A stretch of 64,000 nucleotides of DNA from Vibrio parahaemolyticus (lineage in GTDB: Bacteria; Pseudomonadota; Gammaproteobacteria; Enterobacterales; Vibrionaceae): the NCBI RefSeq assembly GCF_900460535.1, contig NZ_UHIL01000001.1, positions 2,542,001 to 2,606,000 on the forward strand, read 5' to 3'. Positions 1 through 9,649 of the stretch are shown piece after piece. Under the pieces are notes generated by a model. The model was not told where the DNA came from. It made no database searches and was given only the letters and a program-made list of their open reading frames with translations. Every line of letters begins with the position of its first letter. The first letter of the stretch is position 1. The position numbers and the translations under genes are program-made.

Positions 1-15
1 GATTGAACTTGTCAT
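1..15 (-). CDS. fliO: possible start of fliO, cut by the window edge
   Basis: An ATG on the minus strand at 15-13 begins an open frame (M-T-S-S-I) that runs off the window, starting two bases after the fliN stop codon. Known Vibrio order places fliO, a membrane protein of the flagellar export gate, directly after fliN. No clear ribosome binding site precedes this ATG, so it could be a downstream in-frame position or chance. The call rests on gene order, not on sequence similarity. Confidence 0.3.
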
Positions 16-16
16 A

Positions 17-427
17 TTAACGCAGCTTTTTGATGCGTTCAGTTTGGCTGATCACATCAGTCAAACGGATACCAAACTTGTCGTTCACTACCACGACTTC
101 GCCGTGCGCAATCAACGTACCGTTAACCAAGACATCAAGCGATTCACCCGCTAGGCGGTCTAGCTCTACGACCGAACCTTGGTTCAATTGCAATAGGTTA
201 CGAATGCTGATTTGCGAACGTCCCACTTCCATCGAGATGGTAACGGGAATGTCCATGATGGTATCGAGTTTACGACGTTCATCGTCGGTAATTGGTCGAG
301 AAGTATCTTTCAGCTCTTCCAGTGGCGCTGCCAATACTTCATCTACATCAATAGAAGGTGCAGACGGGTCTTCGCCAAGAGCGGCTGCCCATTCGTCTGC
401 TAGCTTTTGATCGTCACTTGGTTCCAT
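17..427 (-). CDS. fliN: flagellar motor switch protein FliN
   Basis: FliN forms most of the cytoplasmic C-ring with FliM and FliG. It takes part in motor switching and in docking the export ATPase complex through FliH. The 136-residue length matches the family. The N-terminal half is acidic and low in complexity. The C-terminal half, from about residue 55, is the SpoA/FliN domain, including the stretch IPVTISMEVGRSQISIRNLL and the end FGIRLTDVISQTERIKKL. It follows fliM with a 51-base gap and is the last complete gene of the fliK-fliL-fliM-fliN run seen here. Identification is secure. Confidence 0.97.
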   Translation of the reverse strand: MEPSDDQKLADEWAAALGEDPSAPSIDVDEVLAAPLEELKDTSRPITDDERRKLDTIMDIPVTISMEVGRSQISIRNLLQLNQGSVVELDRLAGESLDVLVNGTLIAHGEVVVVNDKFGIRLTDVISQTERIKKLR

Positions 428-478
428 TTTTCTATCCTGTGTTAAGCCTTACTCAATCAAATCAACGAGTAAGGAGTC

Positions 479-1525
479 TTAATCATCTCTATCATCGTCA
501 TTCTCAAGCTCAGACATGATGTCTTTGCCCAAGAAGGCTAAATCAGTTTTCACTACGTGTGGGCGTTCAATCTCTTGAGAGACTTGCACGGCAAGCTTGT
601 CTTCAGAGCGACCCATTTTTACGCGGTAAGTCGGTAAATCTTCGATAAACATGGTAGCGTGCTCAGGCATTTCAATCGGAATAATGTCGCCTGGTTGCAG
701 CTCCATCAAATCGCGCAACGATATGTCTTTTTCCAGCAAATTCACTCGGAAGTTTACCGGGCAGTCCATGATCTCTTCGCGCAGCGCTGAACTCCAACGT
801 ACGTCGGTTTCCATCTTGTCCGACTGAACACCAGCATCGAGCAACTCGCGGATTGGCTCGACCATGGAATACGGCATTACGACATGGAAGTCACCGCCAC
901 CGCCATCCACTTCAATATGAAATGAGCTCACGACAATCACTTCGGTCGGGCTCACGATGTTTGCCATGCTTGGGTTTACTTCAGAATCGAGGTATTCGAA
1001 CTCGACGCCCATGACTGGCGACCACGCTTCTTTGTAGTCTTCAAACACAATTTTCAGCAGTAGCTGGATAATGCGACGCTCAGTTGGCGTAAATTCACGG
1101 CCTTCGATTTTGGCGTGGAAGCGGCCATCGCCACCAAAGAAGTTTTCTACCAGAATGAAGACGAGACGCGCTTCCATGGTAATCAATGCCGTACCTTTAA
1201 GAGGACGGAAGCGAACCATGTTCAAACTGGTTGGCACGTACAACGTATTTTGGTACTCGCCAAACTTCATCATCTGTACGCCGTTGATCGACACTTCGGC
1301 CGTTTTGCGCAGCATGTTAAACAGACTGATCCGCATGTGTCGTGCAAAACGCTCGTTAATCAGTTCGAGCGTTGGCATTCGACCACGGACAATCCTGTCT
1401 TGAGACGAGAAATCGAAACTGACGGCACCTTCCGTGTCGTTATCTAAGGGCTCATCAATGTCATCGACATCATCAACCCCGTGCAGTAGCGCATCAATTT
1501 CGTCTTGGCTTAATAGATCGGTCAC
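479..1525 (-). CDS. fliM: flagellar motor switch protein FliM
   Basis: FliM links FliG to FliN in the C-ring and receives phosphorylated CheY. The extreme N terminus carries the CheY-binding peptide LSQDEIDALLHG (residues 5-16). An acidic linker follows, then the middle CheC-like domain with the GGxG-type loop (FFGGDGRFH), and a C-terminal SpoA domain (about residues 255-330) homologous to FliN. The length of 348 is slightly above the E. coli protein, with an acidic tail ELENDDDRDD. It starts 8 bases after the fliL stop, so the two genes are almost certainly co-transcribed and possibly translationally coupled. Confidence 0.97.
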   Translation of the reverse strand: MTDLLSQDEIDALLHGVDDVDDIDEPLDNDTEGAVSFDFSSQDRIVRGRMPTLELINERFARHMRISLFNMLRKTAEVSINGVQMMKFGEYQNTLYVPTSLNMVRFRPLKGTALITMEARLVFILVENFFGGDGRFHAKIEGREFTPTERRIIQLLLKIVFEDYKEAWSPVMGVEFEYLDSEVNPSMANIVSPTEVIVVSSFHIEVDGGGGDFHVVMPYSMVEPIRELLDAGVQSDKMETDVRWSSALREEIMDCPVNFRVNLLEKDISLRDLMELQPGDIIPIEMPEHATMFIEDLPTYRVKMGRSEDKLAVQVSQEIERPHVVKTDLAFLGKDIMSELENDDDRDD

Positions 1526-1532
1526 GTTTTAC

Positions 1533-2036
1533 CTATTGAATAACAAAATCTGTAAACAGTACTTTTTCAATCACTGGCTTGCCGACCGCAGCATTTAAAG
1601 CTGCTTTGATATCTTCGGAAGCTCGGTCTCGCAGTTCCACTCGACCCGTTGGAGAACGAAGCTGCTCTACCGTTGCCGATGCAAATGTTGATAACAAAGA
1701 GCTCTCAACCAACGGAGAATGGTAACGCGCCAACTGCTCATTCTCAGAGCCACGTACCATAAGCTGCGCTTTGATTTGCACCAGTCTATCGCGACGGTCA
1801 CCCGTCACGTTAAAAATGAACGGTTGCGGAAGATTCACGTACGCAATTGGGTTAGCCGCTGCGGCCTGTGTTTGCTGTGACTCTGCCTCTGCGGCTTGAG
1901 CCGAATCATCCGATCCCATTAAAAAGAACGCCGCCGCGCCACCACCACCGAGCAGAACCACGACTGCAATAATGATGATCAGTAGCTTGCTTTTACCTTT
2001 TGGTGCATCGGCACCTTGTAGCTGTTCTTCTGCCAT
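1533..2036 (-). CDS. fliL: flagellar basal body-associated protein FliL
   Basis: FliL is a single-pass inner membrane protein that surrounds stator units; in Vibrio it supports motor function under load. The sequence shows a short charged cytoplasmic N terminus, one transmembrane helix at about residues 17-40 (a run of I/V/L then GGGG and A), and a periplasmic domain ending LFTDFVIQ, typical of the family. Length 167 is normal. It lies between fliK and fliM on the same strand with short gaps. Confidence 0.96.
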   Translation of the reverse strand: MAEEQLQGADAPKGKSKLLIIIIAVVVLLGGGGAAAFFLMGSDDSAQAAEAESQQTQAAAANPIAYVNLPQPFIFNVTGDRRDRLVQIKAQLMVRGSENEQLARYHSPLVESSLLSTFASATVEQLRSPTGRVELRDRASEDIKAALNAAVGKPVIEKVLFTDFVIQ

Positions 2037-2085
2037 TGTTTTCTCTAATTATTTGTTCTTGTTCAAGATGGTTGAGGTTACGACA

Positions 2086-4026
2086 TTAGGCGTAAAAACT
2101 AATTCCATCACGCTTTGAAACCACATTCAAATCAAGATTCACGTCGGCATCAAAGTTTTCGTCTGACTGGCCAGAAAAACCGCGTCCAGACGTGCCTTGG
2201 CCATTTTGTTCAGCCGCTGCGTAACCACTTTGCTGTTGTCCACTGCTTTGCTGCTGAACCGAGGAATCCGCCAGTTGCATCCCTTGTTGAGCCAACATTT
2301 CACGTAGACGAGGCAACGTTTGTTCAATAATGTCACGCGCTTGTGGGTTGGTAACCGTAAAATGCACGTTGGCCAAATCGTTGTTCATCGTCATGCGAAT
2401 TTGCATACGGCCAAGCTCTGGTGGGTCAAGTCGGATGTCGAGGTTCTTCAAGTTCTTCGACATCATCATTTGTACTTTTTCCGCCACTTGCTCATTAGCG
2501 AGCTCTTTTGTTAATTGCAGAGGCAGTTGCGCTTGCTGAGCGGCTTCCGCTCGGGTTTGCTGTTGGGCTACTGCACCTTGTTGACCTGCTGCCGCTTGCA
2601 GCTGTCCTGCTAATCCGTATTGCGACTCTGGCTTATCTTGCTGGCTCGCCGTAGCTTTCAACGCACCTGCACTTAACGCGGCATTGATCGCTTTGTGGCT
2701 CACTTCACCATTAGCAGCCATTTGAACTGCTGGGTTGAAATTATTCGCCACCAGCGCATCAGGCATTGGTGCGGACGCAAGTTTATCGGCATGTTGAGCC
2801 ATTGGCGCTTGCGCAGCGACGTGCTTCATCTCTTGCGCGTTCACGTATTGTGCTTGTTGCCCCATCGCGACTGCAGCGGCTGTGCGTTCGCTGCCGTTTC
2901 GTACATTGTTATGCTGCGATGTATTTTGCTCCGCAAGAATGGCTTTCACGTCCGTTGGCAGCGCAACCAACTGGGCTAGATCTTGCTCAGGAACATCCGC
3001 GACGACGTCACCCGCTCTCAAACCTTCAATGACATCGATTTCTTGTTCGCTTAGAGGTTTGCCTTGCGCCAACTTGGTATCAATGACTTCCAGCTCATCA
3101 ATTGAAACCAGCTGAACCGCCTTACCTTCAAAGCCGACCGTCGCAGGGTCAAGTGACACCGAACCATCCAATGCACCTGAGGTGTTCGCCTGAGCTTGTT
3201 GCATTGCTGAAGCATCCATTACAGTAGGCGCATTCAGGTTTTGCCATTCGGTTGATTGAGACTGTAGCTTCTCAATATCAATCGGCTTTCCATTGGCATC
3301 TAAGATTGGTTCCAGTTGCTGCTCGGCCGCCAAATTCACTTGCTCAACAGAAAGCGTCGATTGCAACGCTGCTAGCGCTTTTGCGTCATCTGTTTCGACC
3401 AGTTTCGACACTGGAGCAGAAAAAGAAGTTGCTTGCGTCGCCTGTAGAGGCAAACCCTTGCCGCTATCAACAAAAGAATCATTGGTTTGCAATGCTTGGT
3501 TCGCTTGTTCAATACGACCGAGTAGTTGCTGACCTTCTCCCATCGCACTGGCCACCGCTATCTTATCTTGCGAGTCTGTGTTCTGAGCGCTTTGTTTTGA
3601 ATCCAACTGAGCCTCTGACTCCATTGGCGACAAAGCTTGCTTAGCTACGACGGGGTCTTTACCTTCTTCTTGAAGTGATTCCGAAGTTTGCTCGGATTCG
3701 TCAGCAACGGCTTTTACGCCTTCATGCTCTAGCAATGCATCAGCCGCTTTTCCATCGACACTCTCACGGTTCGCGACTGATTCTTGGCTCTCGCCATTCT
3801 TCTCGACCGTTTCACCTTCTGTGGCGCTAACGTCGGTCTTTGCATCTGTACTTGCTGTTTGAGTGACCGCTTTTTCTGCTTTTTCTGCTTTTTGTGAACC
3901 TGTAAAAACTCCCGCTAAGGTTTCAAAAAAACCTTTGCTTTCAGAGCTTTCTGTAGGTGCTTTTGCGGAAGACTCAGAAGCCGAGGTCTTGTTAGTCGCA
4001 GAAACATTAGACAAATTCACATTCAT
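2086..4026 (-). CDS. fliK: flagellar hook-length control protein FliK
   Basis: FliK is a secreted ruler that measures the hook and switches the export gate from hook to filament substrates through FlhB. The N-terminal 500 residues are low in complexity (rich in A, Q, S, E, K) and poorly conserved, as usual. The conserved C-terminal Flg_hook domain starts near residue 529 with LDIRLDPPELG and runs to about residue 590, followed by a Gln/Gly/Ser-rich tail. At 646 residues it is longer than the enterobacterial protein (about 400), normal for Vibrio. The 174-base upstream gap holds a sigma-54-like promoter, so fliK probably starts the fliKLMN transcription unit. Confidence 0.93.
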   Translation of the reverse strand: MNVNLSNVSATNKTSASESSAKAPTESSESKGFFETLAGVFTGSQKAEKAEKAVTQTASTDAKTDVSATEGETVEKNGESQESVANRESVDGKAADALLEHEGVKAVADESEQTSESLQEEGKDPVVAKQALSPMESEAQLDSKQSAQNTDSQDKIAVASAMGEGQQLLGRIEQANQALQTNDSFVDSGKGLPLQATQATSFSAPVSKLVETDDAKALAALQSTLSVEQVNLAAEQQLEPILDANGKPIDIEKLQSQSTEWQNLNAPTVMDASAMQQAQANTSGALDGSVSLDPATVGFEGKAVQLVSIDELEVIDTKLAQGKPLSEQEIDVIEGLRAGDVVADVPEQDLAQLVALPTDVKAILAEQNTSQHNNVRNGSERTAAAVAMGQQAQYVNAQEMKHVAAQAPMAQHADKLASAPMPDALVANNFNPAVQMAANGEVSHKAINAALSAGALKATASQQDKPESQYGLAGQLQAAAGQQGAVAQQQTRAEAAQQAQLPLQLTKELANEQVAEKVQMMMSKNLKNLDIRLDPPELGRMQIRMTMNNDLANVHFTVTNPQARDIIEQTLPRLREMLAQQGMQLADSSVQQQSSGQQQSGYAAAEQNGQGTSGRGFSGQSDENFDADVNLDLNVVSKRDGISFYA

Positions 4027-4047
4027 AAAAACTTTCTCGTTTTTAGC

Positions 4048-4066
4048 TACGCCTTTTTATGGCGTA
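4048..4066 (-). other. small hairpin in the fliK leader
   Basis: A perfect 6-base inverted repeat (TACGCC / GGCGTA) with a 7-base loop lies 22 bases before the fliK ATG, between the candidate sigma-54 promoter and the start codon. There is no U-run after it on the minus strand, so it is not an obvious terminator. It would sit in the 5' untranslated region. Function unknown. Confidence 0.4.
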
Positions 4067-4114
4067 ACCAGATTGCCCATCAGAGGCAAAATTAGATAAT
4101 TAAACCATGAATTT

Positions 4115-4129
4115 GCAAAAATCACGCCA
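4115..4129 (-). promoter_or_regulatory. candidate sigma-54 promoter of fliK operon
   Basis: Read on the minus strand the site is TGGCGT-N5-TTGC. It keeps the invariant GG-N10-GC spacing of -24/-12 promoters, but has GT instead of AC at the end of the -24 box. It lies about 90 bases upstream of the fliK ATG in the gap after fliJ. Vibrio fliK is known to belong to the sigma-54-dependent classes, which supports the call. No activator site was identified. Confidence 0.6.
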
Positions 4130-4200
4130 ACGCATAAGGCTATTTTCCTGACGAACAACGCACACGAAAAGAGTGGAAGCGAGATCAACTTCAACAAAAA

Positions 4201-4644
4201 TTAGAACGGCTTGGCCTTACGGCTAAACAACAGCGTGGAAAACTCATCCATCTGCTTTTGCTCACGTTTGGCTTCCGCGATTTGCTTTTCTTTCGCTTTC
4301 TTTTCGATCATCCACTCGTAAGACATGCGTTCTTGGCGCATCTTGAGCCAGTAGTCTTTGCAGTTTTCGACTTGTTCTTTGAAGTGATGCTCTGCTTGCT
4401 TTTGCTTTGATAGTGTCTCGTCAAGCTGACATAAGAATCGGTTGAGATGCCCGTATTGGCTGGCGGTTAAACCCGCTTGGCCACGATCCACCAACTGCTG
4501 GCAGTAATCGAGACGATACTTTTCGATTTGCTCAACCTGACGATAATAGTCTTCAAGCTCAGAGCGCGCTTTGTTCAGCGCAAGTACGGCTTGGTCTTCG
4601 CGCTCTTTGGTCTGCTCAAGTAGGAATTCCATCGCATTATTCAT
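4201..4644 (-). CDS. fliJ: flagellar export protein FliJ
   Basis: FliJ is the small soluble coiled-coil stalk of the flagellar type III export ATPase, inserted in the FliI hexamer and contacting FlhA. The 147 residues are almost wholly helical and charged, with heptad-like patterns throughout (for example LNKARSELEDYYRQVEQIEK), and no membrane segment, as expected. It begins 6 bases after the fliI stop and is the last gene of the fliE-to-fliJ operon. Position and length make the call secure although the sequence is weakly conserved. Confidence 0.94.
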   Translation of the reverse strand: MNNAMEFLLEQTKEREDQAVLALNKARSELEDYYRQVEQIEKYRLDYCQQLVDRGQAGLTASQYGHLNRFLCQLDETLSKQKQAEHHFKEQVENCKDYWLKMRQERMSYEWMIEKKAKEKQIAEAKREQKQMDEFSTLLFSRKAKPF

Positions 4645-4650
4645 ACGCTA

Positions 4651-5970
4651 TTACCCACCCAAAATATTTCTGAGCATATTGACGCACATATCGTATGGCA
4701 CCGATTCTTTCATACGCTGCTGCAAGTATTCGTCTAGCTTTGGCTTTAATGTAAATGCGCCATCGATAGCCGGATCGGTGCCCGGCTTGTAAGCACCAAT
4801 CGACACCAAATCTTGATTTTTGCGACAAATAGACAAGACCTGACGTACCGCTTTCGACATCAACACATGTTCTTCGGTGGTGATCTGAGGCATCACACGG
4901 CTGACCGATTTCTCGACATCAATCGCAGGGTAATGACCCGCGTCTGCCATTTCACGCGACAAAACAATGTGACCATCGAGAATGGCACGAGACGCATCGG
5001 CGATAGGATCTTGCAGATCGTCACCTTCAGTTAAAACGGTAAAGAAAGCGGTGATCGAGCCTTGCTCTGGGCTGCCATTACCCGCACGTTCCACCAGCGC
5101 AGGCAACTTGGCAAATACCGAAGGCGGATAACCTTTGGTGGCTGGCGGTTCACCAACCGACAAGGCAATTTCACGCTGTGCTTGAGCAAAACGGGTCAGT
5201 GAATCCATCAGCAACAGCACATCCAAACCTTGGTCGCGGAAGTACTCGGCAATCGTAAGCGCCGTTTGACACCCTTTCAAACGCATCAACGGAGATGCAT
5301 CAGCTGGTGCAGCCACCACAACTGAGCGACGACGTCCGTCTTCGCCTAAAATCTCTTCAATAAATTCTTTAACTTCGCGTCCACGTTCACCAATCAGACC
5401 TACCACCACCACTTGCGCTGTAGTGCCTCGTGTCATCATGCCTAGCGTGACCGATTTACCCACACCAGAACCCGCAAACAAGCCAATACGCTGGCCTTTG
5501 CCTACCGTCAACAAACCGTTGATCGCTTTTAAGCCAACATCGAGTGGTTCAGAGATCGGTTTTCGTGCCAGTGGGTTGATGGGTTCCGCATTAAATGACG
5601 CACGGTGCTCAGTGTAAATCGGGCCAAGTCCATCCAGCGGATTGCCCACGCCGTCAATAACGCGGCCAAGCAGCTCCATACCGACAGGCAAACCTGCTTC
5701 GCTGGTAAGTGGCGTCACTTTTGCACCGGGCAAAATACCGGTGATTTGCTCACTCGGCATCAAATACAAGTTGTCACCAGAAAACCCAACTACTTCGGCT
5801 TCCATGTGACCAGACATGGTTTCAACCAAACATAGACTGCCGATCGGCGCACGACAGCCCGTTGCTTCTAGGGTCAAACCTACAACGCGCACCAATTTGC
5901 CAGAAGCGACCGGGCGCGTGGTTAAGCCTTCGACTTTGTAGTTTTTGAGACGATCGGCCAAAGCTTGCAT
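4651..5970 (-). CDS. fliI: flagellum-specific ATP synthase FliI
   Basis: FliI is the hexameric ATPase that energises unfolding and delivery of flagellar export substrates; it resembles the F1 beta subunit. The Walker A motif AGSGVGKS is at residues 166-173. It is followed by the family block [15 protein letters not shown] and a Walker B-type [19 protein letters not shown]. An N-terminal beta-barrel domain and a C-terminal helical domain flank the core. Length 439 is typical. It is tightly packed between fliH (3 bases) and fliJ (6 bases). Confidence 0.98.
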   Translation of the reverse strand: MQALADRLKNYKVEGLTTRPVASGKLVRVVGLTLEATGCRAPIGSLCLVETMSGHMEAEVVGFSGDNLYLMPSEQITGILPGAKVTPLTSEAGLPVGMELLGRVIDGVGNPLDGLGPIYTEHRASFNAEPINPLARKPISEPLDVGLKAINGLLTVGKGQRIGLFAGSGVGKSVTLGMMTRGTTAQVVVVGLIGERGREVKEFIEEILGEDGRRRSVVVAAPADASPLMRLKGCQTALTIAEYFRDQGLDVLLLMDSLTRFAQAQREIALSVGEPPATKGYPPSVFAKLPALVERAGNGSPEQGSITAFFTVLTEGDDLQDPIADASRAILDGHIVLSREMADAGHYPAIDVEKSVSRVMPQITTEEHVLMSKAVRQVLSICRKNQDLVSIGAYKPGTDPAIDGAFTLKPKLDEYLQQRMKESVPYDMCVNMLRNILGG

Positions 5971-5973
5971 GGA

Positions 5974-6774
5974 TTACTCACCCTCTTGGTGACGGTTCGC
6001 GCCACAAAAACTGTGCAGCACACTCTTGATGCGCTCTTCCATGCGGTAGTTAATGCTCGATTCGCCTGCTTCGATTTGCACATCGCCACGATTAAGTGAT
6101 GGCTCAGAAACCAGTGTCCAGTTGCGGCAATCTAAATCTTCTTCACCATACGCAGAGCGAATGATGGCAACATCTTCAGGGTTGAGATGCAATGTGATTG
6201 GATGGCCAGAAATCGGCAGCGCTTCTACCGACTGCTTAACCGTATCGAGAATAATTTGTGGATTGGTTTGAACCTCGACATGCACCACTTCTTTGACTAA
6301 ACACAGCACCATGTCCACCAGTTGCTTCTCTACCTGAGCATTCATCAGCTCCAAAGGTTGAGCAAACTGGTTGGCGAGATTCATAAACACTTCAACCTGC
6401 TGTTGAATAAACTCTTGGCCAGCAGAAACGCCTTCTGCTTTACCCAGCTCTAAGCCCTCGGCATGGCCTGCTTGCAAGCCTTCTTCTTTGCCTTTGTCGT
6501 ACCCTTGCTTAAAGCCAGCTTCTTGACCTTGGTACAAACCTTCTTGATAAGCGCCTTGCTTGATCAGTTCGATCTGTTCTTCTGTCAGTTCAAGAGCTTG
6601 TTCTTCTTCTGGCTCGTCAAAGTTTGGCACCCAGCTAGGATCGTAGTTAAACGCAGTCTGTTTGGCTTTTTTTTCCTTTGAATCGCCATAGTCGGGCAAA
6701 CCCCAACGTTGCGGTTCAATCAGCGCATCATCTTCATCAGGACGGATAAATCCACGTTTTCTATCGCCAGCCAT
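5974..6774 (-). CDS. fliH: flagellar assembly protein FliH
   Basis: FliH is the regulator and peripheral stalk of the FliI ATPase, and it tethers FliI to FliN at the C-ring. The protein has an acidic N-terminal part and a central run of glycine-containing helical repeats (about residues 93-122, such as GLYQGQEAGFKQGYDKGKEEG). These GxxxG repeats are a hallmark of FliH. A C-terminal domain related to the V/F-type ATPase delta and E subunits follows. Length 266 is normal for Vibrio. It is nearly contiguous with fliI. Confidence 0.96.
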   Translation of the reverse strand: MAGDRKRGFIRPDEDDALIEPQRWGLPDYGDSKEKKAKQTAFNYDPSWVPNFDEPEEEQALELTEEQIELIKQGAYQEGLYQGQEAGFKQGYDKGKEEGLQAGHAEGLELGKAEGVSAGQEFIQQQVEVFMNLANQFAQPLELMNAQVEKQLVDMVLCLVKEVVHVEVQTNPQIILDTVKQSVEALPISGHPITLHLNPEDVAIIRSAYGEEDLDCRNWTLVSEPSLNRGDVQIEAGESSINYRMEERIKSVLHSFCGANRHQEGE

Positions 6775-6844
6775 GGGTTACCTACTGTGTATTAGATTTG
6801 AAGTGAAGGAGCCCCGCAACAAGAAGGTCGCAGGGCTATAGAGA

Positions 6845-7900
6845 TTATAAGAACTCGTCTGCGCCGCCAGAAAGCATGATTTCGCCAGCGTCGGCCATAC
6901 GACGAGCAATCGCCAGGATTTCTTTCTGCGCCGCTTCTACGTCTGCCACACGCACTGGTGGCATCGCTTCGATGTCGTCACGCATCATCTCAGCGGCACG
7001 CTTAGACATGTTCTTGAAGACTTTCTCACGTAGAGAATCATCGGCACCTTTGAGTGCTTTTTGTAGAACGTCTTGCGGTACATCACGCAGCAATTTCTGA
7101 ATACCTTGGTCGTCCACTTCGACCAAGTTCTCGAAGACGAACATAAGGTCTTGGATTTGCGTCGCCATGTCTTCGTCTTGGTCGCGGATTTGTTCCATCA
7201 AGATACCTTCGACGTTGTTGTCTAGGTAGTTCATGATCTCGGCTGCTGCCTTCAGGCCGCCAATCTTGGCTGCTTGTGCACCCGCTTGACCCGCGAACTG
7301 CTTCTCCATGATCTCGTTTAGCTCTGCCAATGCTGATGGCTGAACCTCTTCAAGGTTGGCAATACGCATCATCAGATCCAAACGCACACGCTCTGGGAAC
7401 TGAGAAAGAATTTCCGCTGACTGATCCGCTTCCAAGTACGACAATACGATGGTTTGAATTTGCGGGTGTTCGTTGACGATAATGCTTGCCACTTGGCGTG
7501 GATCCATCCATTTCAATGAATCCAGACCTTTCGAACCGGTACCCAGCAGAATTTGATCAACCAAGTTGTTCGCTTTGTCTTCACCCAGCGCGGCCACCAA
7601 GGCATTACGCATAAAGTCTTCGCTGCCCATACCAATGTTGGTGTATTTCTGGATATCTTCCAAAAACGTACGGTGCACCGCCGATACTTTCTCTTGGCTT
7701 AAATCTTTTGCACGCGCCATTGCACTACCAACGCGCTGTACTTGTTTCGGTTCTAAATGACGGATGATGCCAGCCGCATCTTGCTCATTCAGACTTAATA
7801 ACAAAATGGCCGCTTTCTCTTCACCAGTAATGGTGGAGGCATCAAACTCAACTGGCATGCCTGCGCCGTTTTCATCTTGAGGTACGATATCGTTAGCCAT
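6845..7900 (-). CDS. fliG: flagellar motor switch protein FliG
   Basis: FliG connects the MS-ring (FliF) to the C-ring and carries the charged torque helix that interacts with the stator. The protein has the N-terminal FliF-binding domain (starting around EEKAAILLLSLNEQDAAGI), a middle domain with the MDPRQVASIIVNEHPQIQT block including the EHPQ motif, and a C-terminal domain with the charged region (DVPQDVLQKALKGADDSLREK). Length 351 is normal for Vibrio. Its start overlaps the fliF stop by 8 bases, indicating translational coupling. Confidence 0.98.
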   Translation of the reverse strand: MANDIVPQDENGAGMPVEFDASTITGEEKAAILLLSLNEQDAAGIIRHLEPKQVQRVGSAMARAKDLSQEKVSAVHRTFLEDIQKYTNIGMGSEDFMRNALVAALGEDKANNLVDQILLGTGSKGLDSLKWMDPRQVASIIVNEHPQIQTIVLSYLEADQSAEILSQFPERVRLDLMMRIANLEEVQPSALAELNEIMEKQFAGQAGAQAAKIGGLKAAAEIMNYLDNNVEGILMEQIRDQDEDMATQIQDLMFVFENLVEVDDQGIQKLLRDVPQDVLQKALKGADDSLREKVFKNMSKRAAEMMRDDIEAMPPVRVADVEAAQKEILAIARRMADAGEIMLSGGADEFL

Positions 7901-9635
7901 TTTCGTTCATCCAGTTTTTCACAACTTGAGCCGCTAGCTCTGGTTCGTTCGCTACAAGTGCACGAACCGCTTTCAGTACGTCTTCATCTTTATGAAGGTT
8001 AGGCAGATCGATACTTGAACCAAATTCAAACAGCTCACTGCTTTCAATGTCGCTACCAATTAGGCTGGTTTCGCCATCGGCACCAATTGGCAAGCCGTCT
8101 GGGCCGTACATTTCATCGTCGTCATCACCAGCTGGGTTAAGCAGTTTCTTCATTGCAGGGCGAACCAGTACAAGCACAACCACGATGATAACTAAAGCGC
8201 TGGCGAACCAACGAACCCAATCGTTGAAGTTCGGGTGTTCCCAAATTGGTTGGTCAACAAGCTGCTCGGTTTCTGGCTCGGCAAACTTGACGCTCAATAC
8301 GTTAAGTAAATCACCACGAGATTGATCAAAGCCGACGGTGCCAATCAACACTTGACGAATCGCGTTGATTTCACCTTCCGACATTGGTGTGTAAGTCACT
8401 TCACCTGTATCTGGATTAACTTGGCGACGGTCTTTGATGGCAACTGAAACAGTTTGGCGCGCCACGGTGCCCGTTTGCTTACGCTCATGGCTAATCGTGG
8501 TGTCTAGCTCGAAGTTGCGGGTCGATTCTTTACGTACAGAGCCTTGCCCCATTACCGAGCCGTCTTTCATTTGCGCGACGTCTTGCGGAATAGAAGCATC
8601 CGCCGGAGGCTGATTACTAAGCGCACCCGGAATGCCTGCTACCATGTTGCCGTTGTTGTAATCTTCTAGCGCGTATTCACTGCGGGTCGATGGCGTATTT
8701 GGGTCGAAACGTTTACGAGTTTGCTCAACCGCACTGAAATCCATTTGGATATCCACTTGCGCGGTGTAGTTACCAAAACCAAGAATAGGCAACAGAACAG
8801 AGTCGATTTTTTCACGCAATGCTTGTTCTTGGCTGCGTTCTAACTCTTGCTCTTTGCGACGCGCGGCAGACGCAGGGTCTTGCGAACCAGAGCTCAACAA
8901 ACGGCCATGCTGATCCGTGACGGTAATGCGCGATGTCTTCATGCCTGGAACGGCGCTCGCGACCATATCGACAATCGAGTCCACTTCTTGCTGCTTAAGG
9001 TTGGCACCTGTCGATAACGTCAAAAATACAGAGGCGGAAGCTTCTTGGTTATGACGCACAAACACACTGTGTTTCGGCAACGCCAACAACACTCGCGCTT
9101 TGCGAACCTGCTTCATTTCTTCAATGGCTTGAGCTAGCTGACGCTCACGGCTGAGCTTAAGACGTTCCTGCTCTAGGCGCTGAGAAACGCCAAAGCCCAT
9201 GTCTTGCAGCAGAATGTCATCACCCGCTTCGGTCGCTTGATTGACGCCCGAACGCACCATGCCTAATTTGATTGAGTTGTACTCGCTCGACTCCACCGAA
9301 ACGGTATTACCATCGAGTTTGTAATTGATTTTTTGCTGGTCAAGGTAATCCAGAACAGGGATCAGTTCTTCAGTGTCGTAAGCGCCAAGCGGGCGCATTT
9401 CTGGTTCTTTTACCCAGAAGAACAACATCACGATTAACGCAACACAGATAGAGATCGATAGCACAAGCACGACCTGTCGAAGCAAATCGAGGTCGCCCAC
9501 GGCCATATCGAATTTCGATGCACTGCGCTCTTCTAAATCTGGATTTTGGCTTTCCACATCCATATCGGAGCTAGAAACCAGTGCGCCATCTGAGCCGCCA
9601 TCAGTGACGGTTAAATCTGTAGACTTGTCTGCCAC
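7893..9635 (-). CDS. fliF: flagellar MS-ring protein FliF
   Basis: FliF assembles the membrane/supramembrane ring that is the foundation of the basal body. Two transmembrane helices are visible, at about residues 52-74 and 475-493, with the large periplasmic ring-building region between them. The cytoplasmic C-terminal tail (from about 499) is acidic and ends in the FliG-binding segment (LVANEPELAAQVVKNWM). Length 580 matches Vibrio FliF. It starts 14 bases after the fliE stop and overlaps fliG. Confidence 0.98.
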   Translation of the reverse strand: MADKSTDLTVTDGGSDGALVSSSDMDVESQNPDLEERSASKFDMAVGDLDLLRQVVLVLSISICVALIVMLFFWVKEPEMRPLGAYDTEELIPVLDYLDQQKINYKLDGNTVSVESSEYNSIKLGMVRSGVNQATEAGDDILLQDMGFGVSQRLEQERLKLSRERQLAQAIEEMKQVRKARVLLALPKHSVFVRHNQEASASVFLTLSTGANLKQQEVDSIVDMVASAVPGMKTSRITVTDQHGRLLSSGSQDPASAARRKEQELERSQEQALREKIDSVLLPILGFGNYTAQVDIQMDFSAVEQTRKRFDPNTPSTRSEYALEDYNNGNMVAGIPGALSNQPPADASIPQDVAQMKDGSVMGQGSVRKESTRNFELDTTISHERKQTGTVARQTVSVAIKDRRQVNPDTGEVTYTPMSEGEINAIRQVLIGTVGFDQSRGDLLNVLSVKFAEPETEQLVDQPIWEHPNFNDWVRWFASALVIIVVVLVLVRPAMKKLLNPAGDDDDEMYGPDGLPIGADGETSLIGSDIESSELFEFGSSIDLPNLHKDEDVLKAVRALVANEPELAAQVVKNWMNENG

Positions 9636-9649
9636 ACTTATTACCTAAA

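Noticed and set aside
3252..3644. Long open frame antisense to fliK
   Set aside because: It lies fully inside the secure fliK gene on the opposite strand, has no ribosome site or family pattern, and reflects the biased codon composition of fliK.
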